A DNA stretch of 38,498 nt from NCBI GenBank assembly GCA_964526915.1, contig CAZGMS010000243.1, positions 1 through 38,498 of the forward strand. The letters are read 5' to 3'. Numbering within the stretch: position 1 is the first letter of the stretch; every line of letters begins with the position of its first letter. The position numbers were made by a program, and so were the translations under genes. The stretch comes from JAHJDR01 sp964526915. Lineage in GTDB: Bacteria > UBA10199 > JADGCS01. This document shows positions 16,487-25,950 of the stretch, in pieces. The notes beneath the pieces were generated by a model that had not been told where the DNA came from, did not search any database, and saw nothing but the letters and a program-made list of their open reading frames with translations.

Positions 16487-17169
16487 GTGGTCCCTTTTTC
16501 ACTTTGCACCCACTGCACGGCGTTGTGTACCAACTCTGTCCCGCTGGTCATCCTGAGTTTTTGTTTGATGTGTGCCCTGTGGGATTCAACTGTTTTGACA
16601 CTCAAAGACAGTTCTTCGGCGATTTTTCTGGTGCTTCGCCCTTCGCCGATCAGCCTGAAAATTTCTATTTCCCGATCACTAAGCTTTGAGACAGGAGATG
16701 TGTGCTCGGCATTCGCACCACCATCCAAATATTTTTGCAACAAATATTTGCTCATTTTGTCGCTGACGAAAATATCTCCTTCCAGCACGCGACGAATGGC
16801 GTGCAACAACTGGTCGGCCGCTTCCTGTTTCATCACATAACCCTTGGCCCCTGCACGCAACGCCCGCTCGGCATAGATCGTCTCGTCATGGATAGAAAGA
16901 ACTATCACCGCCAAGTCCTGTTTTGCCTTGATAGCCTTGATCAGATCAAGCCCGTTGGTTCCTTTGAGAGACAGGTCCACTATCACCAAATCCGGACAGG
17001 CCTTGCCAATGGCTTCCATAGCCTGTACAGCATCCTCAGCCTCCGCACAGACGCACAGGTCGATTTCCTGATCAATCACCTTTCTCAGTCCGTGTCGAAT
17101 TATCGGGTGGTCATCAACAATGAGTATCTTTTTTTTGTTTTTTTGCGCGCTTACTGTGGCTTGCATCAT
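16483..17169 (-). CDS. NarL/FixJ-type response regulator
   Basis: The protein has 228 residues. The receiver domain has Asp19/Asp20, the phosphoacceptor Asp65 (VIVDLSL) and Lys114 (GYVMK). The LuxR-type helix-turn-helix spans about residues 161-205 (LSDREIEIF to HIKQKL). It would bind DNA as a dimer after phosphorylation by the histidine kinase encoded just upstream. A near-perfect AAAGGAGG ribosome site precedes the start. The gap to the kinase stop is short, and the stop overlaps the U32 gene start, so all three form one operon. Confidence 0.95.
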   Translation of the reverse strand: MMQATVSAQKNKKKILIVDDHPIIRHGLRKVIDQEIDLCVCAEAEDAVQAMEAIGKACPDLVIVDLSLKGTNGLDLIKAIKAKQDLAVIVLSIHDETIYAERALRAGAKGYVMKQEAADQLLHAIRRVLEGDIFVSDKMSKYLLQKYLDGGANAEHTSPVSKLSDREIEIFRLIGEGRSTRKIAEELSLSVKTVESHRAHIKQKLRMTSGTELVHNAVQWVQSEKGTT

Positions 17170-17202
17170 TTGTCCTCCTTTAAGGGTACTGCGAAGACCC
17201 CA

Positions 17203-18648
17203 TTAAAACATATCAAAACTAATTTGGGTTCCCGTTCCCAGCTGTGATTTAACCCTCATCGTCGCATTGATCATCTGTGCCCGATACTTCATGATCTTAA
17301 ACCCCGCGCCATGCGCCTCAAAATTATTTTCAATGCCGTTTCCATTATCCGCAACCACAAACCTGACTCCCTCAGGGTGTTTTCTGACTTTTATGTCTAT
17401 TGCCTTTGCGCCACCGTGCCTGATTGCATTATTGATCGCCTCTTGGACAATGCGATATATGTGCATTTTCACATCCACGTCATCGAACTGGACACCGTTA
17501 TCATATTCCAGGCGACAGGCAATCCTGTAAATTTTTTCTGTTGTCGTGCAGAGTTCGGCCAACACGTCTTTCAATTCACTGGTTTCGATTTCGACCAGAT
17601 GCATGCCCTGAGCCAGCCTTCGCGTGTGGTCAATGGCTTCGTTGACCAAGTGCGTAATTTTCTTGGCGTCACCCGCCTCTTTGAGACCCCTGTTTTTCAA
17701 TCGGTTTTCCAAGTCTTTTCCCAGAAAAGCAATTCCCGTCAGGTGTTGCGATAACCCGTCATGCAAATTGTGACCCATCCTTTTCTGTTCTTCCGACACC
17801 AACTTCAAAAATTCTTCCCTTAGTCCCAGGGTGTCTGTCGTGTCTCTCACGATGATCATACACTCATCATCATGCATGACAATGAATCGTGCCTCAAAAT
17901 GCCGTTTTGCGCCATTTTGGGTCAGCTCGTACTCATAAATCTGCGCAATTTTGGTTTCAAAAGCTTCCTTCAAAATTTTAAGAGCCCTCAAGGCCACCTC
18001 TTGAGGCATCACTTCGTCTAATCTTTTCCCAATGAAAGACTCAGGGGGTACATAGGGTTCAAAATCTCTTGTGAGACTGAAATCCAAAAAACGTCCTTCC
18101 CGATTAACCAGAAAAATTTCATCGGGAATCCTATGTTCCAAGGGAATGCATCTTTTTTTGTCGAGAATATCACGCAACAATGTTTCTTCGTAATTTTTCT
18201 TTGTTGTCACATCACGAGCCACAATCACAATACCAACAACCCTTCCTCGTTTGATGATCGGAGAGGCCACGCCAGAAAACCACACAGCCCCCACGCCAGG
18301 AACATTTGACCGCAAATCATGTCCGACTGGCTGCCTGTTGCTCATAACCCCATCCAGTTTCTGTTTGACTTTCTCTTGCTCGTCTTCGGGCACATACAGA
18401 AACACGCTCGTCCCCATGATTTTATGTGGGGCCGTTCGCAAGACAACCTTGTTTGCAAAAACAATATTGTATTCTGTGTCAACAACCGTCACATAATCAG
18501 TCAGACTGTTCACGAAATCATCAAAACCTATTCCGTGTTTTTCAAGGGCTTGTGAGCTCGTGTGTTTGGTTCGCGCGACCTTGGTCGTGTTGCTAGTGTT
18601 TTTATTGGGCACGAAAAATTGTCTACACCCATTGAAAACACAAAACAA
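17203..18648 (-). CDS. Cytoplasmic PAS-PAS sensor histidine kinase, NarX/UhpB type
   Basis: Two PAS domains occupy about residues 42-150 and 165-270. The phosphoacceptor is His296 in a HisKA_3 dimerisation motif (HNLHDGLSQHLTG), followed by a HATPase with the N box QEAINNAIRHG and G box VADNGNGI. No membrane segment is seen, so it senses a cytoplasmic signal. The start is uncertain: TTG at 18646-18648 opens the frame, no in-frame ATG precedes the first PAS, and an AAGGAGG at about 18666-18672 is slightly too far upstream. It pairs with the NarL-type regulator downstream. Confidence 0.93.
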   Translation of the reverse strand: MFCVFNGCRQFFVPNKNTSNTTKVARTKHTSSQALEKHGIGFDDFVNSLTDYVTVVDTEYNIVFANKVVLRTAPHKIMGTSVFLYVPEDEQEKVKQKLDGVMSNRQPVGHDLRSNVPGVGAVWFSGVASPIIKRGRVVGIVIVARDVTTKKNYEETLLRDILDKKRCIPLEHRIPDEIFLVNREGRFLDFSLTRDFEPYVPPESFIGKRLDEVMPQEVALRALKILKEAFETKIAQIYEYELTQNGAKRHFEARFIVMHDDECMIIVRDTTDTLGLREEFLKLVSEEQKRMGHNLHDGLSQHLTGIAFLGKDLENRLKNRGLKEAGDAKKITHLVNEAIDHTRRLAQGMHLVEIETSELKDVLAELCTTTEKIYRIACRLEYDNGVQFDDVDVKMHIYRIVQEAINNAIRHGGAKAIDIKVRKHPEGVRFVVADNGNGIENNFEAHGAGFKIMKYRAQMINATMRVKSQLGTGTQISFDMF

Positions 18649-18673
18649 TAGAAGACTATGTGACAGGGCCTCC

Positions 18674-18701
18674 TTGACAAACTTGATAAAAAGATTAAAT
18701 T
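18674..18701 (+). promoter_or_regulatory. Candidate sigma-70 promoter for the DUF1178 gene
   Basis: TTGACA at 18674-18679 is a perfect -35 box. TAAATT at 18696-18701, 16 bases later, is a moderate -10 box. Together they lie about 21 bases before the DUF1178 start in the gap between two divergent genes. The short leader would leave little room for a ribosome site. Confidence 0.45.
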
Positions 18702-18722
18702 TGGATCACTTTTAGAGACTTT

Positions 18723-19196
18723 ATGGTTATTTACGATCTCATTTGTAGCCTCAATCATAAGTTTGAGGCCTGGTTCAGGGATCAGGCGTCCTTCGAGAAA
18801 CAACTGCAACAGGGGCTGGTTCAGTGTTCTGTTTGCGGAAATTCTGCTGTTCGACGCACGCCCTCTGGTTGTCATGTTTCAAAGACGCCCCAGACTCTCT
18901 CCCCTTCAACAAAGAGGGCCTCTGAAGCAACAGTCTCCACACGACAACACCCGACAGCACAAAAAACTCAAAACATTGACCCTGTCGTTCTCCTCAAAAC
19001 AATGCATAAATACATCAAGGACAACTTTCAGGATGTCGGGCCGCAGTTTGCCGATCGCGTAATACAGATGCACGAAGGAGCAGTTCCCTTCGCATCAGTC
19101 TATGGCACGACTGATCAAGAACAACGCGACAGACTTGATGATGCCGGAATTTCGTATGTGCCGCTACCTCTGTTGCCAGAATCCCTTGATAATTAG
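18723..19196 (+). CDS. DUF1178 family protein
   Basis: The protein has 157 residues. The start MVIYDLICSLNHKFEAWFRD and a CSVCGN zinc-ribbon-like pair followed by the RRTPS segment are typical of DUF1178. The C-terminal part has the family stretch KDNFQDVGPQFADRVIQMHEG and ends after GISYVPLP. The middle (about 55-85) is a low-complexity linker. The family is cytoplasmic, widespread in proteobacteria and without known function. It is divergent from the histidine kinase. Confidence 0.9.
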   Translation: MVIYDLICSLNHKFEAWFRDQASFEKQLQQGLVQCSVCGNSAVRRTPSGCHVSKTPQTLSPSTKRASEATVSTRQHPTAQKTQNIDPVVLLKTMHKYIKDNFQDVGPQFADRVIQMHEGAVPFASVYGTTDQEQRDRLDDAGISYVPLPLLPESLDN

Positions 19197-19244
19197 AGAC
19201 TGGCACGAAGCTTTCTTGAAATTGTAAAATGTATTGCCGCGGGG

Positions 19245-19973
19245 CTAAAGACATCCGTCATAGAATATTGAAAGGCTTTCTAGCGTTTGACAGGTGTTTT
19301 TTTGATAGTCCAGCGTATTATTTGTAGTGAGGTAGCCCACAAAATAATCCTGCACATCTGAAAAAGAACGGAAATAGATCTGGGGGGGGTATGAAGCATC
19401 CTCGTTGAAGGCCGAACAGGCTGTAAACGAACGCCCATACACGCTCCAGGGATTAAAGATTGAAAAGTCTGAAGAGTCGCTCGCATAATCACTGTCTTCG
19501 TTGTAAACAGACAAATCATCTTCGGCGTCTTGCGATAATTTTCCCAAAAAATTTCCGTCACAGCTAACCAAGAAATAAAAGCCTTCTTCTTTGCCAAAAT
19601 CCAATTCCTGAACGACCGAGGGGGGCTCTGTTGGCAGTGTGTATGTCGGCGCTGCTGCAAAAACACCCAGCCCTCCCTCTGTCGTCTCGCCCAAAATTTC
19701 TGCAGGATCGCGCACCAAACCCATCGCAATGGTTTCATCGGTATCATCTGAGTCGCATTCGTACCCTGCGCCGTCGCCATCGCCATCGAATTGTTGTGGG
19801 TTATAAATCGTCCGACACGTATCGGATGAATCGTCTGTACAATCAGAATCGGCATCGCTCAGGGCAGCAGAAGTCGCCGCACAAAGCCCCCCCTCACACG
19901 CGGTTCCCAAAACAAACACGGCACACAACAAAAGAGATGCGAAGAGGCCCCTGCATAACTGTTTTTTCGTCAT
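19245..19973 (-). CDS. Lipoprotein with Asp-rich calcium-binding-like region
   Basis: A signal peptide ends at a lipobox with Cys26 (VLGTAC), so the 242-residue product is probably lipid-anchored at a membrane surface. Residues 38-80 are rich in Asp with DADSDCTDDSSD and DGDGDGAGYECDSDDTDE, resembling thrombospondin type 3 or EF-like calcium loops. Six or more cysteines in the mature part suggest disulfides and a place outside the cytoplasm. The ATG has a GAGGGG ribosome site. I do not recognise the C-terminal region. The gene converges on the DUF1178 gene and is divergent from gpmI. Confidence 0.8.
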   Translation of the reverse strand: MTKKQLCRGLFASLLLCAVFVLGTACEGGLCAATSAALSDADSDCTDDSSDTCRTIYNPQQFDGDGDGAGYECDSDDTDETIAMGLVRDPAEILGETTEGGLGVFAAAPTYTLPTEPPSVVQELDFGKEEGFYFLVSCDGNFLGKLSQDAEDDLSVYNEDSDYASDSSDFSIFNPWSVYGRSFTACSAFNEDASYPPQIYFRSFSDVQDYFVGYLTTNNTLDYQKNTCQTLESLSIFYDGCL

Positions 19974-20088
19974 ATTCCCCTCGGTTAATGTCTCTGTTCA
20001 GTTTAACATATCTGGCCTAAAAACAAAACGTTATTTATCGTCACGTCTCTATGATTGTTTTTCCCGATAAGATGGCATACAAGGCCGC

Positions 20089-21645
20089 ATGATCAAACAA
20101 ATCACAACGAAACACCCTCTTTTTCTCATCATTCTGGACGGGTGGGGGCACAGAAAAGAAAAAACCGACAATGGAATTGAACTTGCCCAAAAACCTTTTT
20201 TTGATTCCTTGTTAAGAGACTACCCACACACACTCATAGAATGTTCTGGAAAAGCTGTGGGGTTGCCTTCTGGCGTCATGGGAAACTCCGAAGTTGGTCA
20301 CATGAACATCGGTGCCGGACGCGTCGTTTACACGGGTCTGTCTCAAATATACAAGGCCATTGAGGACAAAACCTTTTTTGAAAATCCCGCGCTACTGCAG
20401 GCAATCCACCAGGCTAAAAACCATAATAGCACGCTGCACCTCATGGGTCTGTTGTCCGATGGTGCCGTCCACTCACACCAAGACCATTTGTTCGCATTGT
20501 TGGCATTAGCCAAACAACACGGCCTCTCTCGTGTTGCCATCCACTGTTTTTTGGACGGCAGAGACACCCCTCCTCAAGACGGCTGTAAATATTTACAACA
20601 GTTACAAAACAAGATTTCGCAGATCGGAATTGGCAGCATTGCCAGTTTAGGCGGCCGATATTGGGCAATGGATCGCGATAAACGATGGGACAGAAACGAA
20701 AAAGCCTTTTGGGCAATCTGTGGCCAAACAAATGTCACCACAACCTCTCCCGAACAATACCTTATGGATTCTTACAAAAAAGGCGTGGGGGATGAGTTTG
20801 TCGAACCAGCCGCTGTTTTGCAGGAACGGGGTGATACGATCAAGGTGACAAAAGACGATGCTTTTATCTTTTATAACTTCAGGGCCGATCGTGCCAAGCA
20901 GATCACGCGCGCTCTCTGTCAAAAAGAGTTTTCAGAATTCGATCGAAAAACACAATCACTCCCTGCGGTCTTTGTCTGTGCGTCCCCTTATGACACCAGT
21001 ATCGTGGCACCCATTGCCTTTACGCCAAACTATCCCATAAACACCCTGGGAGAAATCGTTGCCAAACAAGGCCTACGACAATTACGCATCGCTGAAACCG
21101 AAAAATATGCACATGTCACATTTTTTTTCAACGGAGGACGTGACGTGATTTTTGACAATGAGGATCGAAAACTTATTCCGTCCCCTCGTGATGTTTCCAC
21201 CTACGATTTAAAGCCACAAATGAGCGCCGAAGAAATCACAGATCAAATGTTACAACTGATGTCTGCGCAACATTATGATTTGACGGTTCTTAATTTTGCC
21301 AATGCCGACATGGTTGGTCACACAGCCGTGCCTCAAGCCGTTATTCAAGCGATCGAAACCGTTGATCGCTGTTTGTCAAGGCTGCTCCCCGCCATCTTGC
21401 ATCAAGGCGGCATAGCCCTTGTCTTTGCTGATCACGGCAACGCCGAGGAGTTGCTGGACCACAACGGTTCTCCCATGACCGCACACACGCTCAATCCCGT
21501 GCCCTTTGTGCTTGTTTCGAATCAACACCAGGGAGTTGCCCTAAGGAGCGGCGGGCGTCTTTGCGACATTGCCCCTACGGCTCTGGCTCTTATGAACATC
21601 AGCAAACCGGCTGATATGACGGGAAATACGCTGATAACTTCATAA
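20089..21645 (+). CDS. gpmI: 2,3-bisphosphoglycerate-independent phosphoglycerate mutase
   Basis: The protein has 518 residues, the usual size. Metal ligand Asp17 is in ILDGWG and the phosphoserine is Ser67 in MGNSEVGH. Other landmarks are FLDGRDTPP, GGRYWAMDRD, NFRADRAKQITRA and, near the end, FADHGNAEE with the metal ligands Asp and His. It interconverts 3- and 2-phosphoglycerate in glycolysis and gluconeogenesis using manganese. The downstream comF-like gene starts 13 bases after its stop, so cotranscription is likely. Confidence 0.98.
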   Translation: MIKQITTKHPLFLIILDGWGHRKEKTDNGIELAQKPFFDSLLRDYPHTLIECSGKAVGLPSGVMGNSEVGHMNIGAGRVVYTGLSQIYKAIEDKTFFENPALLQAIHQAKNHNSTLHLMGLLSDGAVHSHQDHLFALLALAKQHGLSRVAIHCFLDGRDTPPQDGCKYLQQLQNKISQIGIGSIASLGGRYWAMDRDKRWDRNEKAFWAICGQTNVTTTSPEQYLMDSYKKGVGDEFVEPAAVLQERGDTIKVTKDDAFIFYNFRADRAKQITRALCQKEFSEFDRKTQSLPAVFVCASPYDTSIVAPIAFTPNYPINTLGEIVAKQGLRQLRIAETEKYAHVTFFFNGGRDVIFDNEDRKLIPSPRDVSTYDLKPQMSAEEITDQMLQLMSAQHYDLTVLNFANADMVGHTAVPQAVIQAIETVDRCLSRLLPAILHQGGIALVFADHGNAEELLDHNGSPMTAHTLNPVPFVLVSNQHQGVALRSGGRLCDIAPTALALMNISKPADMTGNTLITS

Positions 21646-21658
21646 TCGGAGGTGCCTC

Positions 21659-22378
21659 ATGGCCTCGTTTTTGAAAGAAACATTATTATTAATTTTTCCG
21701 CAAAGCTGTTTGTTGTGTCAAAAACCAGGCGCTTTTCTTTGTGATGACTGTAGGCCCAGGTTATCATTTATCGCAAGTGAGCATTGTCCTGTTTGTGGTG
21801 TGCCCTTTATCTCCTCATCGACCTGCCATCTCTGCGTCAACTGTTTCAGCAACCCCCCTCACTATGACAAACACCGCTCATTGCTGGTGTATGATAATGT
21901 TTCCAAGACCCTTATTCACGATCTCAAATACCGAGCTGGCTTTTGGTTGTGCGATTTTTTTGACATTCACATCAAAACAATTGCCTCTTCACTGTTTACC
22001 CCTGCAGAAATCCAATCGATTGATTGTGTTCTTCCCGTCCCGTTGCACAATAGTAAGTTGGCCTCGCGCGGGTATAACCAAAGCCTGTTGTTGGCAAAGC
22101 GATGGGCTCGTTTTTTGAACAAACCATTGCTCACGAATGTGCTGTGGCGCCAACAGTCGACGATGCCACAAACAGGCATGAACCGGAAAGGGCGCATACA
22201 TAATTTGAAAGACGCGTTCGGCCTAAAAAACACTGACCTTTGTTATGGCCGGATTGTTCTTTTGGTTGATGATGTTCACACAACGGGGACCACGCTAAAC
22301 GAGGCCGCAAAAGTCCTCAAGCGTGCCGGGGTCAATTCTGTGTACGCCACAACTCTTGCCATGGCCTTGTGGAAATAG
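21659..22378 (+). CDS. ComF family phosphoribosyltransferase-like protein
   Basis: The protein has 239 residues. Zinc-ribbon cysteine pairs occur at 17/20, 28/31, 43/46 and 56/59/62. The phosphoribosyltransferase loop is LLVDDVHTTGTT near residues 197-208. This is the ComFC/GntX layout; homologues support DNA uptake in competent bacteria, but many species carry it without known competence. The ribosome site is GGAGGTG. It follows gpmI in one likely transcript. No other competence gene is visible. Confidence 0.93.
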   Translation: MASFLKETLLLIFPQSCLLCQKPGAFLCDDCRPRLSFIASEHCPVCGVPFISSSTCHLCVNCFSNPPHYDKHRSLLVYDNVSKTLIHDLKYRAGFWLCDFFDIHIKTIASSLFTPAEIQSIDCVLPVPLHNSKLASRGYNQSLLLAKRWARFLNKPLLTNVLWRQQSTMPQTGMNRKGRIHNLKDAFGLKNTDLCYGRIVLLVDDVHTTGTTLNEAAKVLKRAGVNSVYATTLAMALWK

Positions 22379-22486
22379 GTTCATTTTGGCCGCACCCTTT
22401 TCTGTCCGCTATTATTTATTGAGAGGAGAGGCACCTAGGCGAATTTAGGTTGAATCAAAAATCAATCTGTCCTAGTCGTTTGGTAT

Positions 22487-23287
22487 ATGTTGAACAAAAT
22501 AGACAGTAAAACTTTTTACAACACTGTTCTTCCTGTCATCATTGAAGTAGGCGCCTATCAAAAATCCCGCTACAACACTTCCTTTAAAGTAGAATTTAAG
22601 GGTGACATCAATCTTGTAACCGATGTTGATAAAAAAAGTGAGGAGATATTGGTCAGGACCATCAACACAAAATTTCCAGATCATGACATTTTGGCAGAGG
22701 AAGGAACTGGCCAACGACGCGACTCTCCTTATAAGTGGATCATTGACCCCCTTGATGGCACAACCAATTTTGCCCATGGCTATCCTTTATTTTCAATTTC
22801 TGTTGCTCTGGAATACAAAAACGACATCATCGGAGGTGTTGTCTATGATCCTCTTAGAGACGAAATCTTTAGGGCCTTTCGTGGCAATGGCGCCTTTTTG
22901 AATGATCGGCCAATTACCATTTCAGCAACACCAAGCCTTGATCGTGCACTTTTGGCCACAGGCTTTGCGTATAACTTTAAGAAGGCGGCTGACAATAATT
23001 TATCGCATTTTAACAACATGCTTTATCGTGCCCAAGCCGTAAGACGTGACGGCGTCGCCTCTGTTGACCTTTGTTATGTCGCCTGTGGCCGTTTTGATGG
23101 CTTTTGGGAGTTAAATCTTTATCCATGGGACACTGCGGCAGGAACCCTTGTCGCCACAGAAGCGGGTGCCAAACTTACCAAATTTGATTCATCAAAATAT
23201 TCCATTTATGAAAAGGACATTTTGATCAGCAATGGCAGAATACACAAAGAAATGATTGCTGTATTAGAAATGGGAAGGCTGTCATGA
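22487..23287 (+). CDS. Inositol monophosphatase family protein
   Basis: The protein has 266 residues. The metal-binding signature is WIIDPLDGTTNFAHG, with Asp87 and Asp90; Glu71/Glu72 and the C-terminal motif WDTAAGTLVATEAGA are also present. The closest known type is SuhB, a Mg-dependent phosphatase of inositol phosphates that in E. coli also acts in rRNA transcription antitermination. No ribosome site is obvious before the ATG. Its stop overlaps the TPR protein start by 4 bases (ATGA). Confidence 0.93.
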   Translation: MLNKIDSKTFYNTVLPVIIEVGAYQKSRYNTSFKVEFKGDINLVTDVDKKSEEILVRTINTKFPDHDILAEEGTGQRRDSPYKWIIDPLDGTTNFAHGYPLFSISVALEYKNDIIGGVVYDPLRDEIFRAFRGNGAFLNDRPITISATPSLDRALLATGFAYNFKKAADNNLSHFNNMLYRAQAVRRDGVASVDLCYVACGRFDGFWELNLYPWDTAAGTLVATEAGAKLTKFDSSKYSIYEKDILISNGRIHKEMIAVLEMGRLS

Positions 23288-23958
23288 ACGACAACGACGC
23301 AAGCAAGGATCCCCCTGTTAATGAGCTTAATCTCTATCAGGCTTTTCGCCTCATGAAACTAAAGAATTTCGACGCCGCGAAAGAGCTTATTCGTAGGTCC
23401 CTTAAAGAAGCACATGATCATAACAATATCGAGACTGAAGCCTTGTATCATTCTGCTCTTGGTTTGTTATATAAACTCACTGGTGATTATAAGAAAGCCT
23501 ATAAGAGTTATCAACATGCGGAACAATTATTGCCCGATGATTTATCATTAAAAATATTAACCTCTATATTATTGGTTGAGGAATTTCACCAATATGAAAC
23601 GGCTGTACGTAAACTCGAAAAAATTTATTTGACCAAGCTAAGCGATCCTGCCATTGCACATCACACAGCAACCACACTGGCAATTTCTTATTTTCATCTT
23701 GGAAAAAAGGAGAAGGCCAAACAGCTATTTAAACAAATTCTCTTGTTAGACTTTAATCTTCTTCGCTTTGTGCCAAATGTTGATTTCAAAATGGTTTCTC
23801 TTTTTATTTCCAAGAATTTTGAACTAGGCCTATGCGAAACTTTTTTGGAACAGGCCTTGCTTTTGGCGACAAAAACCAATGACCCTACCTATTCTGCTGT
23901 TATCCAACAACTATTGATCCAACTTAAAATATTTAAGGACAGTTCGAAGAGCCCCTAA
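23284..23958 (+). CDS. TPR-repeat protein
   Basis: The protein has 224 residues and is almost all helical. Tetratricopeptide-like units are visible at about 17-50 (LYQAFRLMKLKNFDAAKELI), 55-90 (LYHSALGLLYKLTGDYKKAYKSY) and 119-150 (TLAISYFHLGKKEKAKQLF). No signal peptide is visible. It overlaps the phosphatase gene by four bases and is translationally coupled to it. TPR units act as protein-binding scaffolds. The partner is unknown. After this gene the annotation is empty for about 2.7 kb. Confidence 0.82.
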   Translation: MNDNDASKDPPVNELNLYQAFRLMKLKNFDAAKELIRRSLKEAHDHNNIETEALYHSALGLLYKLTGDYKKAYKSYQHAEQLLPDDLSLKILTSILLVEEFHQYETAVRKLEKIYLTKLSDPAIAHHTATTLAISYFHLGKKEKAKQLFKQILLLDFNLLRFVPNVDFKMVSLFISKNFELGLCETFLEQALLLATKTNDPTYSAVIQQLLIQLKIFKDSSKSP

Positions 23959-24266
23959 TAACCTTCTTCAGATGAAAACACACGCTCAAGGCCAGTCACT
24001 TGTCTAAATTTCTCTGCCCCCCCCATTTCTTACAAAACATGGTGATCAAGACACGTTTTTTGCGCTTTTGAAAAGCTGTTTTCCGCTCTTTATTCTATCT
24101 GGGCCTATTGTTTCCAGCGTTTCTGTTTTTTTCCTCCGTCACTATTTTCTTCACCCTCCAATGTTTTACTTTACCTTTTTTATATTCTCCTTGTATCAAA
24201 CAAGAAAACCATCAATGTTTAAAGTTATTTCTGATTGCATTAATTATGTTTTCTGCGACCATGCGG

Positions 24267-24276
24267 TCTGTACAGA
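24267..24276. repeat. TCTGTACAGA palindrome, copy 1
   Basis: Perfect 10-bp palindrome TCTGTACAGA in the non-coding T-rich stretch. It is one of four perfect copies in 2.7 kb. Confidence 0.7.
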
Positions 24277-25116
24277 ATATGTTACACAATTCTTATGGTT
24301 GTTCTTTAAGAATTCTTTTTTTTATTTTTTTCATTATGCTGTCATACATTCCATTTTTTTCAGAATATCACGGCGCTTGCTTTCTGGGCACAGACATTCT
24401 ATTTATGTCTTCAATTCTTTCTCTGGTGTTGGGGGCGCTTTCTAACCGTTCCTTCAATCCACACTTTTCTCCCTGTCATGGGCCAAACCGCGATTTTCTT
24501 TTCTGGCTATTTTACGCCTTCTTCCTATAACCTGTTGGCTATTCACAAAAACTTTCGCATTTTTTAAAATTACTTTATACTTGGCTCTTATTGCCAACAC
24601 CACACCACGATCTAACGACCAATATAATTTATACCAAGAATACAGAGCCTGTCATGTTATTCATATTTTGTATTATACAAACTCCCCTATTAATATTTTA
24701 CCAAAATCAAAAATGTGTTTTTTGTGATTCTGTTTCGCACTATAACAATATGGCTATGCCTTCCATTTTTTTCGACAGGCTTATTTCGAGACATATTGCT
24801 TTGCAGACTCTGTGTCATCTGCCGCACCGACTTGATCCTATCTGACGGCTGACCGGCCGTCGAAAACATGTCTTTTGTCTTGTGATTTTTAACAAGAAAC
24901 ATCATCATGCAACCCACTTTTTTTGTTAATGTTCGTTTTTTTTCAATGATTCATGTATAAGTCGTTATTTTTATTAGCATGGCCTTCTTGAATGCTTACA
25001 TATTTTTTTTGTATTTTTTGCTTTAAAACCCTACCGCCGCATGTTTTGCAAAAAAGACCAGCAATGTCGTAATTATATTATTGAGGTTGGCCACGATATT
25101 ATCCGCCAAGAGCAAA

Positions 25117-25126
25117 TCTGTACACT
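25117..25126. repeat. Partial TCTGTACA copy
   Basis: TCTGTACACT matches the palindrome at 8 of 10 bases. It lies 75 bases before parS site 1, which begins at 25201. Confidence 0.35.
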
Positions 25127-25200
25127 TTGTATAGCAACCCGCCCGTTTTGCCATCGACAATAATCCTGTAACACAAAACGTCAAGCACTCGTACGAACCG

Positions 25201-25214
25201 GTTTCACGTGAAAC
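25201..25214. promoter_or_regulatory. parS: parS site 1
   Basis: GTTTCACGTGAAAC is a perfect match to the core of the bacterial parS sequence bound by ParB. It lies about 1.4 kb upstream of parA. Confidence 0.92.
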
Positions 25215-25251
25215 CAACAAATACCGTGTTGGACCTTCAACACAACGCATG

Positions 25252-25261
25252 TCTGTACAGA
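25252..25261. repeat. TCTGTACAGA palindrome, copy 2
   Basis: Perfect copy, 38 bases after parS site 1 and about 70 bases before parS site 2. Confidence 0.7.
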
Positions 25262-25330
25262 ATTGTGTTCATAGCACCTGCCGCCATGCATGTCGCGTAA
25301 TGTTTTTGCTTCTGTTTGTGTGTGGCTGTG

Positions 25331-25344
25331 GTTTCACGTGGAAC
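25331..25344. promoter_or_regulatory. parS: parS site 2, one mismatch
   Basis: GTTTCACGTGGAAC differs from the parS core at one base. Sites with this variation are known to be bound by ParB in other bacteria. It is 130 bases from site 1. Confidence 0.8.
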
Positions 25345-25776
25345 TTTTTCATTGTTCGCATAAAGATGTTGTTTGCGGTTATTTTGTGTTGTGCCTCCTT
25401 CAAATCCGCGCTTATCGGGCCAAACAATATCAAGCGGTTACGTGGGTTGTGCGACTTCAGTTATTATGCGGCTGTGGCTGTTGCTCGTTTTTCCAGGATT
25501 TGCCTGATTTTTTTGTTTTGTCAAGATTATAAGACATTGGCGTCTGTGTTTTGTCATGCACACTTGTGTCATCAGAAATCCTTTTGGGGCTATGTTTTTC
25601 AGCAGAAGTGCCCATGACAAGTAATGGTTGTTTTCACAAAACATCGCGTCAAAGATCAGTTATTCATAAGACACAACGTTTTTGCGAGAAATTCTGACTG
25701 TGTTTATTGTCACCCCGCGTTTCATTTCATTCATGGCATGTACTCTGCGCGATGCCACACATTATTTAGATATGAA

Positions 25777-25827
25777 CCCCCTTTTGTCCCGCAAACGGGA
25801 TCCCGCTTCGCGGTGAAAAAGAGGGGG
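25777..25827. repeat. REP-like element with nested hairpins
   Basis: The outer arms CCCCCTTTT (25777-25785) and AAAAAGAGGGGG (25816-25827) can pair with a bulge. Inside are two small hairpins: TCCCG/CGGGA (25787-25800) and CCGC/GCGG with a TTC loop (25803-25813). The whole could fold as a three-way junction. GC-rich and surrounded by AT-rich sequence, it resembles intergenic REP or MITE-type elements. Confidence 0.6.
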
Positions 25828-25950
25828 CAGGGGGAGTTAGAAAAGCCCCGAGCCCATCAATCCACTTTAGGTCACCGCTATTAACCATCTGCTACTGCAA
25901 AATTTACACTCTGGTCTGCAAAACTGCCGTCCGATTTCACAAAAAAACCC

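Noticed and set aside
24068..24530. Two overlapping hydrophobic frames resembling membrane proteins
   Set aside because: They come from strongly T-rich DNA, have no good ribosome site, and two different frames look equally hydrophobic, as expected from composition alone.
25249..25617. A 122-residue frame rich in Cys, Phe and Val
   Set aside because: It lies in a G/T-rich stretch, contains a parS site and a palindrome, and has no recognisable domain.
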